A stretch of 64,000 nucleotides of DNA, taken from Cephalopachus bancanus. Its lineage: Eukaryota; Chordata; Mammalia; Primates; Tarsiidae. Position 1 is the first letter of the stretch. Each line of letters opens with the position of its first letter. The notes beneath the pieces were generated by a model. It made no database searches and was not told where the DNA came from. It saw nothing but the letters and a program-made list of their open reading frames with translations. Position numbers and translations under genes: made by a program. The DNA lies in NCBI GenBank assembly GCA_027257055.1, contig JAPVLO010000161.1, positions 5,224,501 through 5,288,500 on the forward strand, written 5' to 3'. Shown piece by piece: positions 1 through 11,094 of this stretch.

Positions 1-20
1 AGACCCCAGCCACCGCTCAC

Positions 21-164
21 CTTCTCAGGACAAAATTCAGGATTGCTCTGACGCAATTTGCTGGGTCTGCCTTTGATAACAGCATAGCAAAACATCGTTA
101 TCACCATCACGAAGAGAAAATAACTGGTGTGCATCAGATGCAAATTTATTAATGAACGGTCATC
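21..164 (-). CDS. TMEM248: TMEM248 exon 6 (TM2)
   Basis: The exon has 144 nt and encodes residues 261-308. It contains the second membrane helix ([17 protein letters not shown]) followed by a short basic cytosolic tail ([19 protein letters not shown]). The acceptor is TTATTTAG|GATGAC and the donor is AAG|GTGAGC at 15-20. The final exon, about six codons plus 3' UTR, is outside the window. Confidence 0.96.
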
Positions 165-1590
165 CTAAATAAGAAACAAAAAAGGAACATCTGCACTGAG
201 TTTACTCAAAGAATTTAATGCTGGGTTTCTGGAGACAGGATTCACAACCGCCAGACTTGCCTCGACTTTCACTCTTAAGCGGGAAGAGGAGGTTTCTCTT
301 TTTGTCTCCAAAACAACCAAAACTGGATCTCATTAGTAAAGACATGGTGCTCCTGAACGATCCTTGCTGGAGATGACCCACACTCCTTCCTAATGCTGTC
401 CTCTGTCCTGGCTTCTGCACCCCCACACTGCCCTCCCCCTGCCCCCACCAAGTCTCCTCTCCGGCAAAAGCCCGAGAGACTTCATCTTTAACCCCAGCCC
501 TCTCTGGACATATCCTCTTCCCCCAATTGCCCTCAGGTTGCACAACTGACAGCCCGAGCCTGTGTTCCAACTTCCTGGTCACTCCCCGCTAGGAAGGCCT
601 CAGCACGTCACCTCTCCCCAAAGGCAGCTTCCTTCCTTCCTTCTGCTTGTTCCACTTTTCGAAGTCCCTGTCTGAAAACACTGAGTTCATTCTCGATTCA
701 TGCCTTTTTGACCTCCCACATGCAATCCCTCTCCAAGCCCTGCAAGTTGTTAGAGATGCCAGATATGCTTGCATTCCTTTTCCTGTCACATCCCATCCTC
801 ACACTGGCCTTGGGTTCCCTCCCATTCACCACATCAGGGAGCCGCCTGGGCCTCCTAACGCACAGCTTGACCAACCCCTGCAGATCAATGCAGGAGAAAG
901 GCCAAATGCCTCCGTGAGGAATGAAGAGCCTTCTGGAACTTGGCCTCTGCCTGATCAGGCCGTCCAGTTGATCTCTACTCTGCTCATTTCTGCAGGTCCC
1001 TGGCCTACCAACTACCACCACCTGATAGTAGTGAGCCACAGAAAAGGGACAAGGACCAGGCCAAAAGAAGAGAAAACTAGCTAACAGAAAGAAAGACTAA
1101 CAAGGGGATTCACAAAATATCACTGAAGTCTGTTAAAAGTGGGCTCAGGTGGAAGCAGGAAGCTAAGCTAGCATATCACCTGCTAGACGAAGTGTTTTCT
1201 TCTCCTTTCCCCTTTGGTAGTTAAATCCTATTCACCTCCATATCTAGCCAAAGAGTCATCTTCTTTTACTACTTACTTCTACCTTTCTAAACTCCAAACA
1301 GCACTATTTATTGTTCATATTGACACTAACCGAGTGTACTTCTATGAATGATAGTGTGCATCGGTCCAAGAGTATAAAAGCATTTCTTATAACCCCTATA
1401 AGTTAAGCAGTTGCTCAATAAATTGCTGCTGAACAAAACAGAAAACAAAGAAAAGAACCAAATTTTTCTTAACCAAAGGGTGACATGTTTTTCCAAGTCT
1501 TCACCACTCTGCCTAGTCTCGCAACCCAACTGCAAAGAGTGGCAAAGGCTAAGCTAACCCAAGAAAGCAAACAGAGCCTACACTAAGTTT

Positions 1591-1631
<41 letters not shown>

Positions 1632-4600
1632 TTTTTTCTCACTTACATCTGGAACAATAACTGTAAGCTTGGGATTTAAAGCATGATAGACTTTTCCAAT
1701 GGCCCCCTTATAACACCAGAAAGGATTGTAATCTTGAGCATATTTTGTGTTGGCATCTCTGGCAGTTGTGAAGATCTTGTACCAGAGCGTGGCATTGCTG
1801 TATGTGTCAGGAACACAGTGCGGTGGCTGCCTGCAGGGGAAGAGAGGGAAAGACACATGCTCAGTGGCCTGAGACATTTACTTGTACCATCTCTACAGCA
1901 CCTGGCACGACATTAAACGTGGCAACACGTGTGGAAAGGAGAAATAAAATAGACATATATGATTTTCGTGTCATGTTTCCTTGAGATAAATACCATTATA
2001 TTTGAATTTTTGTTTTTGTTTTTTTTTTTTAAATAAACACATAACAGAAAAAGAAACAAACACCTGATATTCTGGAGTTTGAGTGTTGTATTTTTGCCTT
2101 CAGAATTCAATTCACATTCCACTCATATATGATGTGGTCAAAGGGGGTCTTGCTTCTTTTAAGTCTATATTCTCAAATTATTGAAACTATTAGCTACAAC
2201 TGGAAACCTTATACACAAACTTTTGCATCAGGCATTGTTAACACCAAATAATGTTTCACTTATTGTTGGTGAGCTTCTCCTATAAACCTCTAAATGTCCA
2301 AAATAGATAAATCCCAGGATAATTCTTATTTAAAAAGGATTCACCGTAATTATTTTAAGTAGGCTATACCTAGGTATTTCACATATTTATTTATAGATCA
2401 GTACCTCCTTTACAGAGAAAAGAGAAGCCAACAAAAAAAACCCCAAACCCTTAAAGGCAAAGCAATAACACTGACTGCCACTCAAAAAAACTGAAGCAAA
2501 AGCTTCAGAAACAATAACTGTTTAATGGAAAGTAAGATCAATTTATACTCTTGATTTTAAAACTAGCTCTTCCAGGATAATGGAGATGAACAAAACTTTT
2601 ATCTTTAAAGAGTTCTGATTACGGGTCACTCTGTTCATCAGATCAGTTCTTATTTATCTCTTCTGTAGCATGCTGCTTCTACTCTTTCAGGAAAGGCAGT
2701 CTAAGAACAGCCAATGACAACCAGAGGCTTTTACTGCCTTGCTGAAACACTAACTTTCTGATATTCATTCAAATGCATAATTTCCGCCTTTAGAACTCCA
2801 AATTAAACTGAAATAATCCTTTAGAGAGGTCTGAAGAAATGCACAAAGAAATGCACCATGAGCTATTCTGAGAATGTACTGCTGCAGCAGCCCAGTCACA
2901 CTCATGGCAAACAGAACCTCTCATGCACATACACTGGCTGCCAGGGGTGACGGGAACTTACACAGTGACGGGGAACACACCAGGGGTGGCCGTGAGGGTC
3001 ATGCAGGCTGTGAACACCACCTGCTCACAGTGACCGTGAAGAGCACAGTCCTCCGAGCTCCAAGATGTAGGCAGGGTAAAGGTAATGTTTATTTCCTCAT
3101 GGGCTTCCCTGCCTATGAAAGAGAAATTGGGGTTTGTTTTTTTTTTTTGGTAAATAAAGGCAAGAATTCATATATTTATTATTCTCTGGGGTTTGAATAA
3201 ATCCTGAAATCAAACCCACCCAGGAATCACCTATCAGCCCAGACACCCGCCTTTGTGGGATTTCAGGAACAAGAAGACTCCTGTGAGACCCATTCAACTA
3301 GTAGAGCCATAAAATAGCAAACAGAGAGAAGCCACTTTTCAGCCAGGGCCTGGAGAAACAAGCAAAGCAGTTTCAGAGCTGGAAAGCTTGGGCTGAGTGA
3401 ATTATCACCACTGTTTTAGCACTTATACAGCACTCTTACCATTTCAAACATCTCTTATATGTATTACTTTACTGAAAATTTACGACTATCCAATGAACAT
3501 GACAAAGAAGTATTACTTTCCTCCTTTTACATGTGAACAAACTAAGGCTCAGAGAGTCTAATACACTTAAGAAAGGTCTGGTAAGTAATGTAGCTTAAGT
3601 TAAAACCAAGGTGTTCTAATGCCATACCAGAAGAAAAAGGTCTATTAGCTACATGGAAAACTCAGAAGTCACTCATACTTTAATTACCATAGGAATACTA
3701 GTAGTCAATAGGAGGCTGGGAGGCACTCATAAATTCCTTTAAGGACTTTTAAAAAAGGTTTTTCATAACCAAAGAACCAAAAGTTATTCTTCCAAGGCCC
3801 AGGCCTCCCGGGTGAAGCTGCTCCTAATTATTCCAGCATCCACTGCTTTCTCATCCTTTTGAATCACTTATGGTCTGTCAAAGGTTTAATACTAGTCAAA
3901 GGGCAGTGCTCTGTGTTTTATAGGTGTTTATTTTTCACATAATTTAACAAGCACTTATATAGCATTTTCTTTGTGCCAGGAACTATTATAAGTCTCTGAT
4001 AAACGTTAACTCATGTTATCTGTGTCTCCTCTATAATCACAAAATTCCAAAGGGAAGAGACCAAATCTTAGGCATTTTCTAGGTTATAGACTAAGAATGA
4101 TGCAGTATATTTGTGGGTAAGTATTGAAGACTCTAACAGGATAAACCTGAATAAAAATTATTGTAAATATTAAGGCCAGAAATAAGCCTTATAGTTTTCT
4201 CAGTTTCTTATTCTTGTATGCTTTTATTGAGAAACAGTTGCAAGCCAAGCACTTTCACTAAGCATTTTTTTTGAATTGGAGTCTCACTCTGTTGCCCAGA
4301 CTGGAGGGTAGTGGCCGCTCCAGATCTTTCTGCCTCAGCCTTCTGAGTAGCCGGAATTACAGGCATGTGCTACCATGCCTGGCTGATTTTTTGATTTATT
4401 GTAGAAATGAGGTCTCGCCAAGTTTCCCAGGCGGATTTCGAACCCACAGACTCAGGCAATCCATGCACCTCAGCCTCCAAAAGCACGGGATTACAGGCTG
4501 AGCCACTGAGCCCGGCTCCTTGTTGAGTTCTAACATAATTTAAACTCAACAAAATGAGATATGAACAAAAATAAGATAGTATGACAAGTAAAATCATACA

Positions 4601-7600
4601 CTGCTTATCTTGTCTACCTTGTGATAGTTGTTGCCTGAGAAGTCTGAAAGTGGCTAACACATACCTGAAAGTCCAATTTGATGTCCTAGAATTGTCGAGT
4701 ACAGGTGAGTGACGTTGCGTGAATACCCTCCGAAGGGTTTGAGTGGGTCCAGGGTCAGAGTGATTGCCACTGAGATGTTAACTGGGCCTGAATCCTCCAA
4801 GGCCTGGGGGGACTGGGTAGATACTCTGGCCTGTCCACTGGTCATTGTGCTTTCTGGAGTTGTGGTGTCATTTGTGAGATGCTTTAATGTTTCATTCTCT
4901 GATACACATAAGTCCAAATCATTAAACCGTAGCAGAAAAGTATTCCAATCCTTCAGTAAAGTGAAATAAAGAAAAACAATTGTGAGCAGTCCCAGTATCT
5001 CCCACTACAGGAATGCAGTCACAACCCTCAGCGTGGTATCACAGCACAACAGCAAACTAGGATTCAGAGTCCATCTTTTACAACAGTGATAGCTCAGCAT
5101 CATCTTCCTGCATTGGCAGAACAGTGTGAGTTTCCTAACACTTAATATTCATAATCTAAATATGAATTCTTCATTGGCACAAGATATTCAATATACTGAA
5201 ATCAAATCAACTTATTCAAGAAAATATTTTTTTTAAATCCAGTATATTATACTTAGAGAAAATGACCTACCCTCAAAATCAAACTTGAAAAGAAAACATG
5301 AACAAAAGTAATAAAACATAAAAAGCATTAAGCCAAACTGATTTATTAGTTACAATTAATTTTTTCTTAAAAATAAGGCCTCCTTAAAATAATTCTTCAA
5401 TGTCAATTACATACATGCTGATCTCTGCCTCTAGAATATAAAATGGAATGCAAAACAGCAGTAAATACCAATACACATTTTGGTACCTTTTCCCCCTTGT
5501 CATGGACTTTTGATACCAACTGAGAACAGGAACAACTTCAAAAGGAAAGGTATAAGATGTTTTCAGCCTTCTCTTAATATCAACGACCTGTACTGATGAT
5601 TTAAATCACAAGTAAGTTTAAAAACATATACAGCTAGTTATATCATGGTTACACAGATGCCAACATAAAAAAGAACCTGCTGGGGTTCTTTAATTTTAGC
5701 AGAAACCCAAAGTTGAACTCGTGCTAAAACTGAAAAAACAAACCTAACTAGGCTGTTACATATAACTTCTTTCTCTCAAGCAACATTAGTTTACAAAGAT
5801 ACCAAATGTGAAGACAAACCAAGTTACCTTTCCAATTATTCTAACACTAGTATTAATTTAAAATGCCATCGGAGCAATCTCCAAGCAGCCAAGTGGGTCC
5901 AACTTTGTAGCATCAGTATAACTGTAAGTGACATCTAGCACGACCGCAACTGGATCTATCAAGTTACATATTCTCTAACACCCACTCAGCAGATCATTCT
6001 AGTACTTTAGGGCTGCAAATGAACATTCTAGTCACAATGAAAACTCTGCAGTATTCTGGCAATTCTTTCCTGCAGAGATGGAGTCCAGCTGAACGCTCTG
6101 CTAAGACCAGTGGTTAAGATGAAGCCTGGATAATTAGCCCTTAACAATCAAAATGGGGCCTGGCATTGGCTTTCGCTGGCTGTTCAACAGGGACTCCAGC
6201 TGTGTAGGAATACAATGCTGAGATGCTGCAGAACTTTGGTTATGATACATTTAGTGATGTTCTTTTCAAATGAGGATCCTAGATGGCAGGAAAGGCAGTG
6301 GTATATGGGGAAAGTTTGGGGTTGTGAAACAGAAGTTGATACTGACTCTAACTTCAACTAGAATTGGACGGTTCCTAATTTGCTCTGGGCCTCAGTTTCT
6401 TTGTGTCTGGAATATGCAGGGCTGAGACTAGAGTGCAGCCTGTTTGTACAACCTTTATAGATTCAGGCAGGGTCAGAAAAGAGGGAGAATTAAATCAGCC
6501 AGTATGTCTCTTAGTAAGAAGCTCTTTGCAAGGGTTTCATAGGATAAACAGCTAAAACTCATTAACTGTGTTAGAGAGAGTTTATGTGTGAAGGTTGTCC
6601 CTTCTGCCAAGATCTAATGATCCATAATGCCAGAGAGCACAGGAGAAAGCTAGGATCTTGATTACACCGAGTGGAACTCTCCTCTTCATTGCAAAGCCAA
6701 CACAATGCAGCAAAAATGCAATCCCAACCACCCCCCATCCCTACCTCCACCCACAAACAAAATTCAAGAAGAAAGAACAAAAAAAGGTACTCAAGGAATC
6801 TACTAAGACAAGAACTAATTTGTCCTCAGAGAAACCCTATCTAGGCCAGGTGTGGTGGCTCATGCCTAGAATCCCAGCACCTTGGAGAGGTTGAGGCAGG
6901 AGGAATGCTTGAACCCAGGGGTTCAAGCCCAACCTGGGCAACATAGCGAGATCTTGTCTCTACAAAAAAATTAATAAATAAAATTTAAAAATAAAATAAC
7001 TAGCCAAGTGTGGTGATGTGTGCCTTTAGTCCCAGCTATATGGGGGGCTAAGGTGGAAGGACAGGCTGAACCAGGAGGTCAAGGCTGTGGTGAACTGTGA
7101 TCGTGCCACTGTACTCCAGCCTGGGCAAGAGTGAGACCTCAACTCAAAAAGAAAAAACCTTGGGCTGGGCAGGGTGGCTCAAGCCTGTAATCCCAGTACT
7201 TTGGGAGGCCGAGGCGAGAGGACTGCCTGAGCTCAGGGGTTTGAGACCATCCTGGGCAACCTGGTGAGACAAATAAATCAATAAATCAAAAAAATAAGCC
7301 AGGTGTGGTAGCATGCATCTATAGTTCCAGATACTTGGCAGGCTGAAGCGGAAGAATCGCCCAGTGGTTCGAGGCTGCAGTGGCCATGAGCGTGCCACCG
7401 CACTCTAGCAGAAACCATATCTACCGGTAAATTCAGCATAATTTCCAATATGTAAAATAAGTGTATGACTAGGTATACTGTTGTTCACTTTTGTTAAACA
7501 AAAACTAATTTGTAATCTAACATGCAAATTACACATCTTTTAAAATCTACATTATTCGTGTTCAAACTATTATATGCCTAAATTAAGGATTAAAGACCAA

Positions 7601-8542
7601 TGCCCCAATAATTTATTTTATTTTTTGAGTCACAGTCTCGCTCTGTCACCAAGCTGGAGTGCAGTGGCACAATCACAGCTACCGCAGCCTCAACCTGCCG
7701 GGCTCAGACTAGTTGAGACTACAGGCACACAGCACTATGCCTAACTAAATTTTTTTTTTTCAATTATAGAGACAAGATCTCACCATATTGCCCAGGCTGG
7801 TCTCGAACTCCTGAGTTAGGCAATCCTCTTGCCTCAGCCTCCCAAAGTGCTGGGATTACAGGCATAAGCCACTGAACGCCAGTCCTAATTTTTTTAATTG
7901 CCCCAAATCCCAAAATATAAACTCTAAAAGTTTAAAGATAACTGATTTTTTTTTATTAAAAACAACAAATATATTTGAAAATAAGATCCTGCTTTCAAAT
8001 TTCTTTATGCAATGAAAAAAGCCATCAGTACAGCTTACAAAACTCTACGATACATGGCTTTAAAATATCAAATGTTTAGTTTTCTAAAATTGAGATGACT
8101 TTGATAAAAATCATTTTACAAATATATTCTCCAAAATACATCTGTTTCATTGCTAAAATAGTCTAATTGAAACTGGTAGCATTATATAAATCAAACAATA
8201 TCTATCTACCTAAATATTTCCTAACAAAGGGAGTCACTGGGAGGTGACAAAAAATTCTGAATACTGATCGTTCTCATCAGGAGAAAAAGTCAAAACTCAG
8301 GGATGTTGTATGGAGAGCCAAAAGGCGTTCCTCTACTTTACAAGGTCCAGACAGCCTGAGAGGAGAAGTTAGAACATTTGTACCTCTGCCATTTCTGGTG
8401 ATTTAATCTCCTTGATTTTGAAGAAATAGCCCAGGGTCAGGAAAGCTATTGCCATGGCGCTCACACTGATCATAAAGACCACCAGGGGAGGCCGACTGCT
8501 GATGTACACCTTCAGGTTCTCCAGGGGGTTGATGTTGAACAT
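21..8542 (-). CDS. TMEM248: TMEM248, five coding exons; last ~6 codons outside window
   Basis: TMEM248 is a small two-pass membrane protein conserved in vertebrates; its molecular function is not established. Exons at 8384-8542 (coding part), 4665-4950, 2962-3112, 1647-1830 and 21-164 join with matching phases (0, 1, 2, 0) to 924 nt, or 308 codons, without a stop. The family protein is 314 residues, so the remaining six codons and the stop fall beyond the left edge. Residues about 21-41 and 273-290 are hydrophobic membrane segments. The loop between them carries six N-glycosylation sequons (NET, NDT, NIS, NVT, NIT, NAT) and cysteines, so it should face the lumen or exterior. All introns are GT-AG. 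No frameshift or disabling change is seen, so this is the functional gene and not a retrocopy. The match was made by recognising the protein, not by alignment. Confidence 0.96.
165..1593. other. TMEM248 intron 5, left part: no recognisable element
   Basis: This is intronic sequence between exons 6 and 5. It contains pyrimidine-rich stretches near 400-530 and 600-650. I see no coding exon and no Alu or L1. Open frames on both strands lack any family resemblance. Confidence 0.6.
1594..1628. repeat. (CA)n microsatellite, (UG)n in the TMEM248 pre-mRNA
   Basis: This is a 35-bp perfect CA repeat. On the TMEM248 strand it is (TG)n and starts 18 nt after the exon 5 donor GTAAGT (1641-1646). Confidence 0.97.
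1647..1830 (-). CDS. TMEM248: TMEM248 exon 5
   Basis: The exon has 184 nt and encodes the rest of codon 199 to codon 260: [20 protein letters not shown] through [16 protein letters not shown]. The acceptor is a strong pyrimidine tract followed by CTGCAG|G. The donor is GAT|GTAAGT. One sequon (NAT) is present. A (UG)n tract begins 18 nt into the downstream intron and may affect recognition of this donor. Confidence 0.96.
1831..2961. other. TMEM248 intron 4: no recognisable element
   Basis: This AT-rich intron has short homopolymers (T near 2020-2030, A near 2432-2440). I recognise no repeat family and no exon in it. Confidence 0.55.
2962..3112 (-). CDS. TMEM248: TMEM248 exon 4
   Basis: The exon has 151 nt and completes codon 149 through two bases of codon 199. 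It reads [15 protein letters not shown], then Cys-containing segments ([17 protein letters not shown]) and ...TPGVFPVTV. The acceptor is CATAG| and the donor is GT|GTAAGT. It entered phase 1 and leaves phase 2, which agrees with exons 3 and 5. It is too fragmented by frame to show as a long minus-strand open frame, so a frame scan alone would miss it. Confidence 0.95.
3113..4265. other. TMEM248 intron 3, with two MIR-like fragments
   Basis: About 3415-3640 and 3930-4060 carry MIR-type core and 3' sequence ('actaaggctcagagagtc', 'cttatatagcattttctttgtgcc'). Nothing else is recognised. Confidence 0.55.
4266..4517 (-). mobile_element. Alu, partly deleted
   Basis: This antisense Alu in intron 3 has 'gaattggagtctcactctg' at its A-tail side and 'gagccactgagcccggctc' at its 5' end. 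The middle is shortened relative to full-length copies here. Confidence 0.9.
4665..4950 (-). CDS. TMEM248: TMEM248 exon 3
   Basis: The exon has 286 nt and encodes residues 54 to the first base of codon 149, beginning [20 protein letters not shown] and ending ...GHQIGLSG. The acceptor is AAG| at 4951-4952 on the minus strand and the donor is CAG|GTATGT. The segment is Ser/Thr-rich in the middle ([12 protein letters not shown]) and contains four N-glycosylation sequons. It is part of the presumed lumenal or extracellular domain. Confidence 0.96.
4951..6843. other. TMEM248 intron 2, right of exon 3: mostly unique
   Basis: This is AT-rich intronic sequence. A weak MIR-like segment is visible at about 6,300-6,420 ('tgctctgggcctcagtttc'). 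No exon or other repeat family is recognised. Confidence 0.5.
6844..7157 (+). mobile_element. Alu (old, AluJ-like)
   Basis: This sense-strand dimeric Alu has 'caacatagcgagatcttgtc' and a long A-rich linker. It is followed directly by a second Alu. Confidence 0.9.
7163..7415 (+). mobile_element. Alu, head-to-tail with the preceding copy
   Basis: It starts 'ggctgggcagggtggctcaa' only a few bases after the A-tail of the previous Alu. It has the lineage-typical 'acaaataaatcaataaatca' linker, and its 3' end is shortened. Confidence 0.9.
7617..7884 (-). mobile_element. Alu (AluJ-like)
   Basis: This antisense copy has 'caccatattgcccaggctgg', which is closer to general AluJ than to the lineage-specific copies, so it is an older insertion. 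Confidence 0.9.
7885..8383. other. TMEM248 intron 2, left of exon 2: no recognisable element
   Basis: This is AT-rich unique-looking intron ending at the exon 2 donor. No repeat or additional exon is recognised. Confidence 0.5.
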
Positions 8543-8560
8543 TATTCTGGTCAGCTCCAC
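8384..8560 (-). CDS. TMEM248: TMEM248 exon 2 (start codon, TM1)
   Basis: The acceptor CTTTCAG lies just right of 8560. It is followed by 18 nt of 5' UTR and the ATG at 8542, which has A at -3. The exon encodes residues 1-53, beginning [16 protein letters not shown], and includes the first membrane helix (about 21-41, [20 protein letters not shown]). It ends ...SPEMAE in phase 0. The donor reads GAG|GTACAA, a weak 5' splice site (C at +4, A at +5), but the reading frame needs the junction exactly here because exon 3 starts with the next residue of the family. Confidence 0.96.
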
Positions 8561-9052
8561 CTGAAAGAAATTAATCAGAAGACTTGTGGACTGATTTGCC
8601 AAAAGAAAGCTATGATTTTCACTTTTGTCTCTGTTAGTAGTGTTGGGGGTGGGGGAACACTCATTAATGAATTTGGGAAAGATCTGATCATAAGTCTATT
8701 CAAAAGACCAGAAGGAAAAAAACAGTAAATGTTAACTGTCATTACCGCAAAGTGATAGGATCTTGAAAGATATGCATACTCCAACAAGGGTATCTGCATA
8801 ATGAACGTTTGTATACCTAACCCTGAATTGTATCCCAAATCTTTAAAATAAAAAAAGAAAGAAATGTATTCTCTTTCAGTTTGACTATTCTAAATATTCT
8901 ATAATGAAATATTGCTACTTCCATATCACTTAAGAAAAGGTTTAGGTAGGTCAGTAATATGACACTAATACATGCCAACACATACAGAAATAAATTGGAG
9001 GATGTTCTCATTTCCTAACGGTGAAAAGTTGAAGTTCTATTTATTCAACATT
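8561..9052. other. Intron 1, right of exon 2, with a tiny L1 3' tail
   Basis: The only recognised element is an L1 tail at about 8784-8864: 'gcataatgaacgtttgtata' followed by 'cctgaattgtatccc' and an AATAAA-containing A-rich end. It matches the 3' ends at 15.0, 23.8, 56.5 and 60.0 kb. Confidence 0.65.
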
Positions 9053-9920
9053 CTGTCCTGTTCACTGCCATATCACTCAAGACCATTCCAGCACCTGGTC
9101 CTGAGTAGGCACTCAATGAATACCGATTGAATTTCATCACTCCTCTCCTTAAAACCTTCCTGAGGCTTCCCACCAGATCTAAGGAGAGGTCAGTGACAGC
9201 TCCGTCATGGCCCACAGGACTTCATGAGCCAGAAGTCCTGCAAATCTCTCTGACTATATCACCATCAACTTCCCCTCTTTTCTCCTGAGTTCTGGCCACA
9301 CTAGCCATGCTATTTTTTTTAGGATCAGCTTGTCAATTTCTACAAAGAATTCAGCTGAGACTTTGATAGGGATTGTACCAAATCCGTCAATCAATTTGAG
9401 AAGTACTGTCATCTTAATAATGTTGTCTTCTAGTCCACGAACCTGGGCTGTCGTCCCATTTATTTCAGTTTTCTTTACTTCAGCAAAGTTTTCTGTTTTC
9501 AAAGCATAAGCTTACACTTCTTTTGCTAAGTGTGTTCCTTTTAGTCTTGCAGTTTTTGAACATGACCAATCTGAAAGCTTTTGGCCTGGATGCCTTTCCC
9601 AAACATTTCTGCATGTTTGCTCTTCTTAAAATGCAGGTCTCTATTCAGTAGTTCGCTCCTCAGAGCAGACCTTCTCGGACCACCCTCAGTCCCCAGTCTT
9701 TCAATATCCTGCCTTATTTCCTTCATCCTGTTTAGTGCTGGTCAAGAGTAAAATTATTTTTCTACTTGTTTACTGTCTATCATCCCTCATTTGAGAGCTC
9801 CAAGCGAGCAGAGATTTTGCCTGTCTTGTTCACAGCTACACCCCTGACCTCTGGCCCTTAGAACATTAGGTGACACACAATAAGCACCTATGAATACAAG
9901 CACACTACAACACTAACGAA
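9053..9920 (+). mobile_element. L2 LINE remnant, split by L1
   Basis: The segment 'ccttcctgaggcttccca' is followed after an interruption by 'ttttgcctgtcttgttcaca' and 'cacaataagcacctatgaat', which is the conserved order of the L2 3' end. An initial piece (9053-9130) looks like another L2/MIR 3' end ('aggcactcaatgaatac'). Confidence 0.7.
9305..9540 (-). mobile_element. L1 ORF2 fragment nested in L2
   Basis: 'gactttgatagggattgtac' and the following bases are an antisense L1 ORF2 segment familiar from mammalian L1 copies. L2 sequence resumes on its right. Confidence 0.75.
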
Positions 9921-10674
9921 AAGCAGTCTTTTAAAAACTGCAGCAGCTCTTACATTTTAGAGACAAAAGATGCATCAATAGTCCCTGATAACGAACAGCA
10001 ACTACCTGCAACAAACCAGGCTGTGCATGCTGTCCTCACAAGAGTCACTTGAAATGGTAAATAGTATTTCTTCCCCTCTACCCAGAGGCAAACCCAGTCC
10101 TTAAATTGGCAAGTCCCATTACCCATGCATGTTTTGTTAACTTTTACTACATGTGTATATACAAAATGAATTATTGACACTGTATTTGAAAATTTGGGGG
10201 AAATAAATGTACTGTCTATATCCTCATGCTATTTTCATTCAAAATGTTTCTGAGATTTATCTCTGTTGGTCCATGTTGATCTAGTCCACTGAATTTAACT
10301 GAATGTATGTGACTGTTCTACAGCTGAGTCATCCCAAACTGAGTACACTCAAAGGGCAACATCCCAACAAAGGGCACTACAGCAGGTACAAGAGTGATTC
10401 TGGCACATGGAGGTCACAGAGTAGGGCCCTTCTTCAACTTGACTTGGTATCGTCAGACCATTCTCCAAAGGAGGTCAACCAGTTTACACTTTCCCCAGCA
10501 ATGAAGGGGATTGCTCCATTTTTCAATGTTTGTGCCAGCACTTGCTTGCTATTCTAACACACATTGATTTGGACCAACAAGACAGATATGAAATGATATC
10601 CCTATTATTTCAAATGGCATCACCCTGAAACCAAGCACCTTTTCGCCTTTTTCTCAGCTATTTCGGTTCATTCC

Positions 10675-10962
10675 TTTTTTTTTGAGTTGGAGTCTCACTC
10701 TGTCACCCAGACTGGAGTGCAGTGGCCGCTCCCAGCCCCCGCAGCCTCGACCTGCTGGGCTCTGGCGATCCTTCCGCCTCAGCCTTCCGAGTGCTGGAAA
10801 TACAGGCGCGTGCTACCATGCCCGGCTAATAGTTTTTTGATTTATTGTAGAGATGAGGTCTCGTCAGGTTGCCCAGGTGGGTCTCGAACCCGCGGGCTCA
10901 GGCAATCCACTCACCTCAGCCTCCCAAAGGCGCGGGATTACAGGCTGAGCCACCGAGCCCAG
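10675..10962 (-). mobile_element. Alu, young subgroup without the 5-nt deletion
   Basis: This CpG-rich antisense copy contains 'caggctgagccaccgagccc'. It sits in the A-tail of the retrocopy to its right. The pair is flanked by imperfect repeats, 'ggttcattcct' at the left and 'ggttcactctt' at the right. Confidence 0.92.
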
Positions 10963-11094
10963 TTTTGTTTTTGTTTTTTTTTTTTAACGGTAGGAACGGC
11001 CTTTATTGGTTGCAGCAGGAAGTGGAAGAGAAGTGGCACCTCCTGCTTCTGGGATGGCGTCTGTAGACTGAGTCGCCGTCCTCCAAAAAAAGCT
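10963..11094 (-). pseudogene. Short retroposed mRNA 3' end, parent gene not recognised
   Basis: On the minus strand a ~109-nt non-repetitive segment ends AATAAAGGCCGTTCC, then about 7 nt later runs into a poly(A) tract (poly-T at 10,963-10,985). The signal-to-tail distance is right for a genuine mRNA end. Flanking imperfect target repeats support L1-mediated retroposition. The sequence is GC-rich and includes no recognisable coding region, so the parent gene cannot be named. Confidence 0.6.

Noticed and set aside
647..1084. 145-codon plus-strand frame left of exon 5
   Set aside because: It lies inside a TMEM248 intron with an overlapping minus frame and has no family resemblance or splice context.
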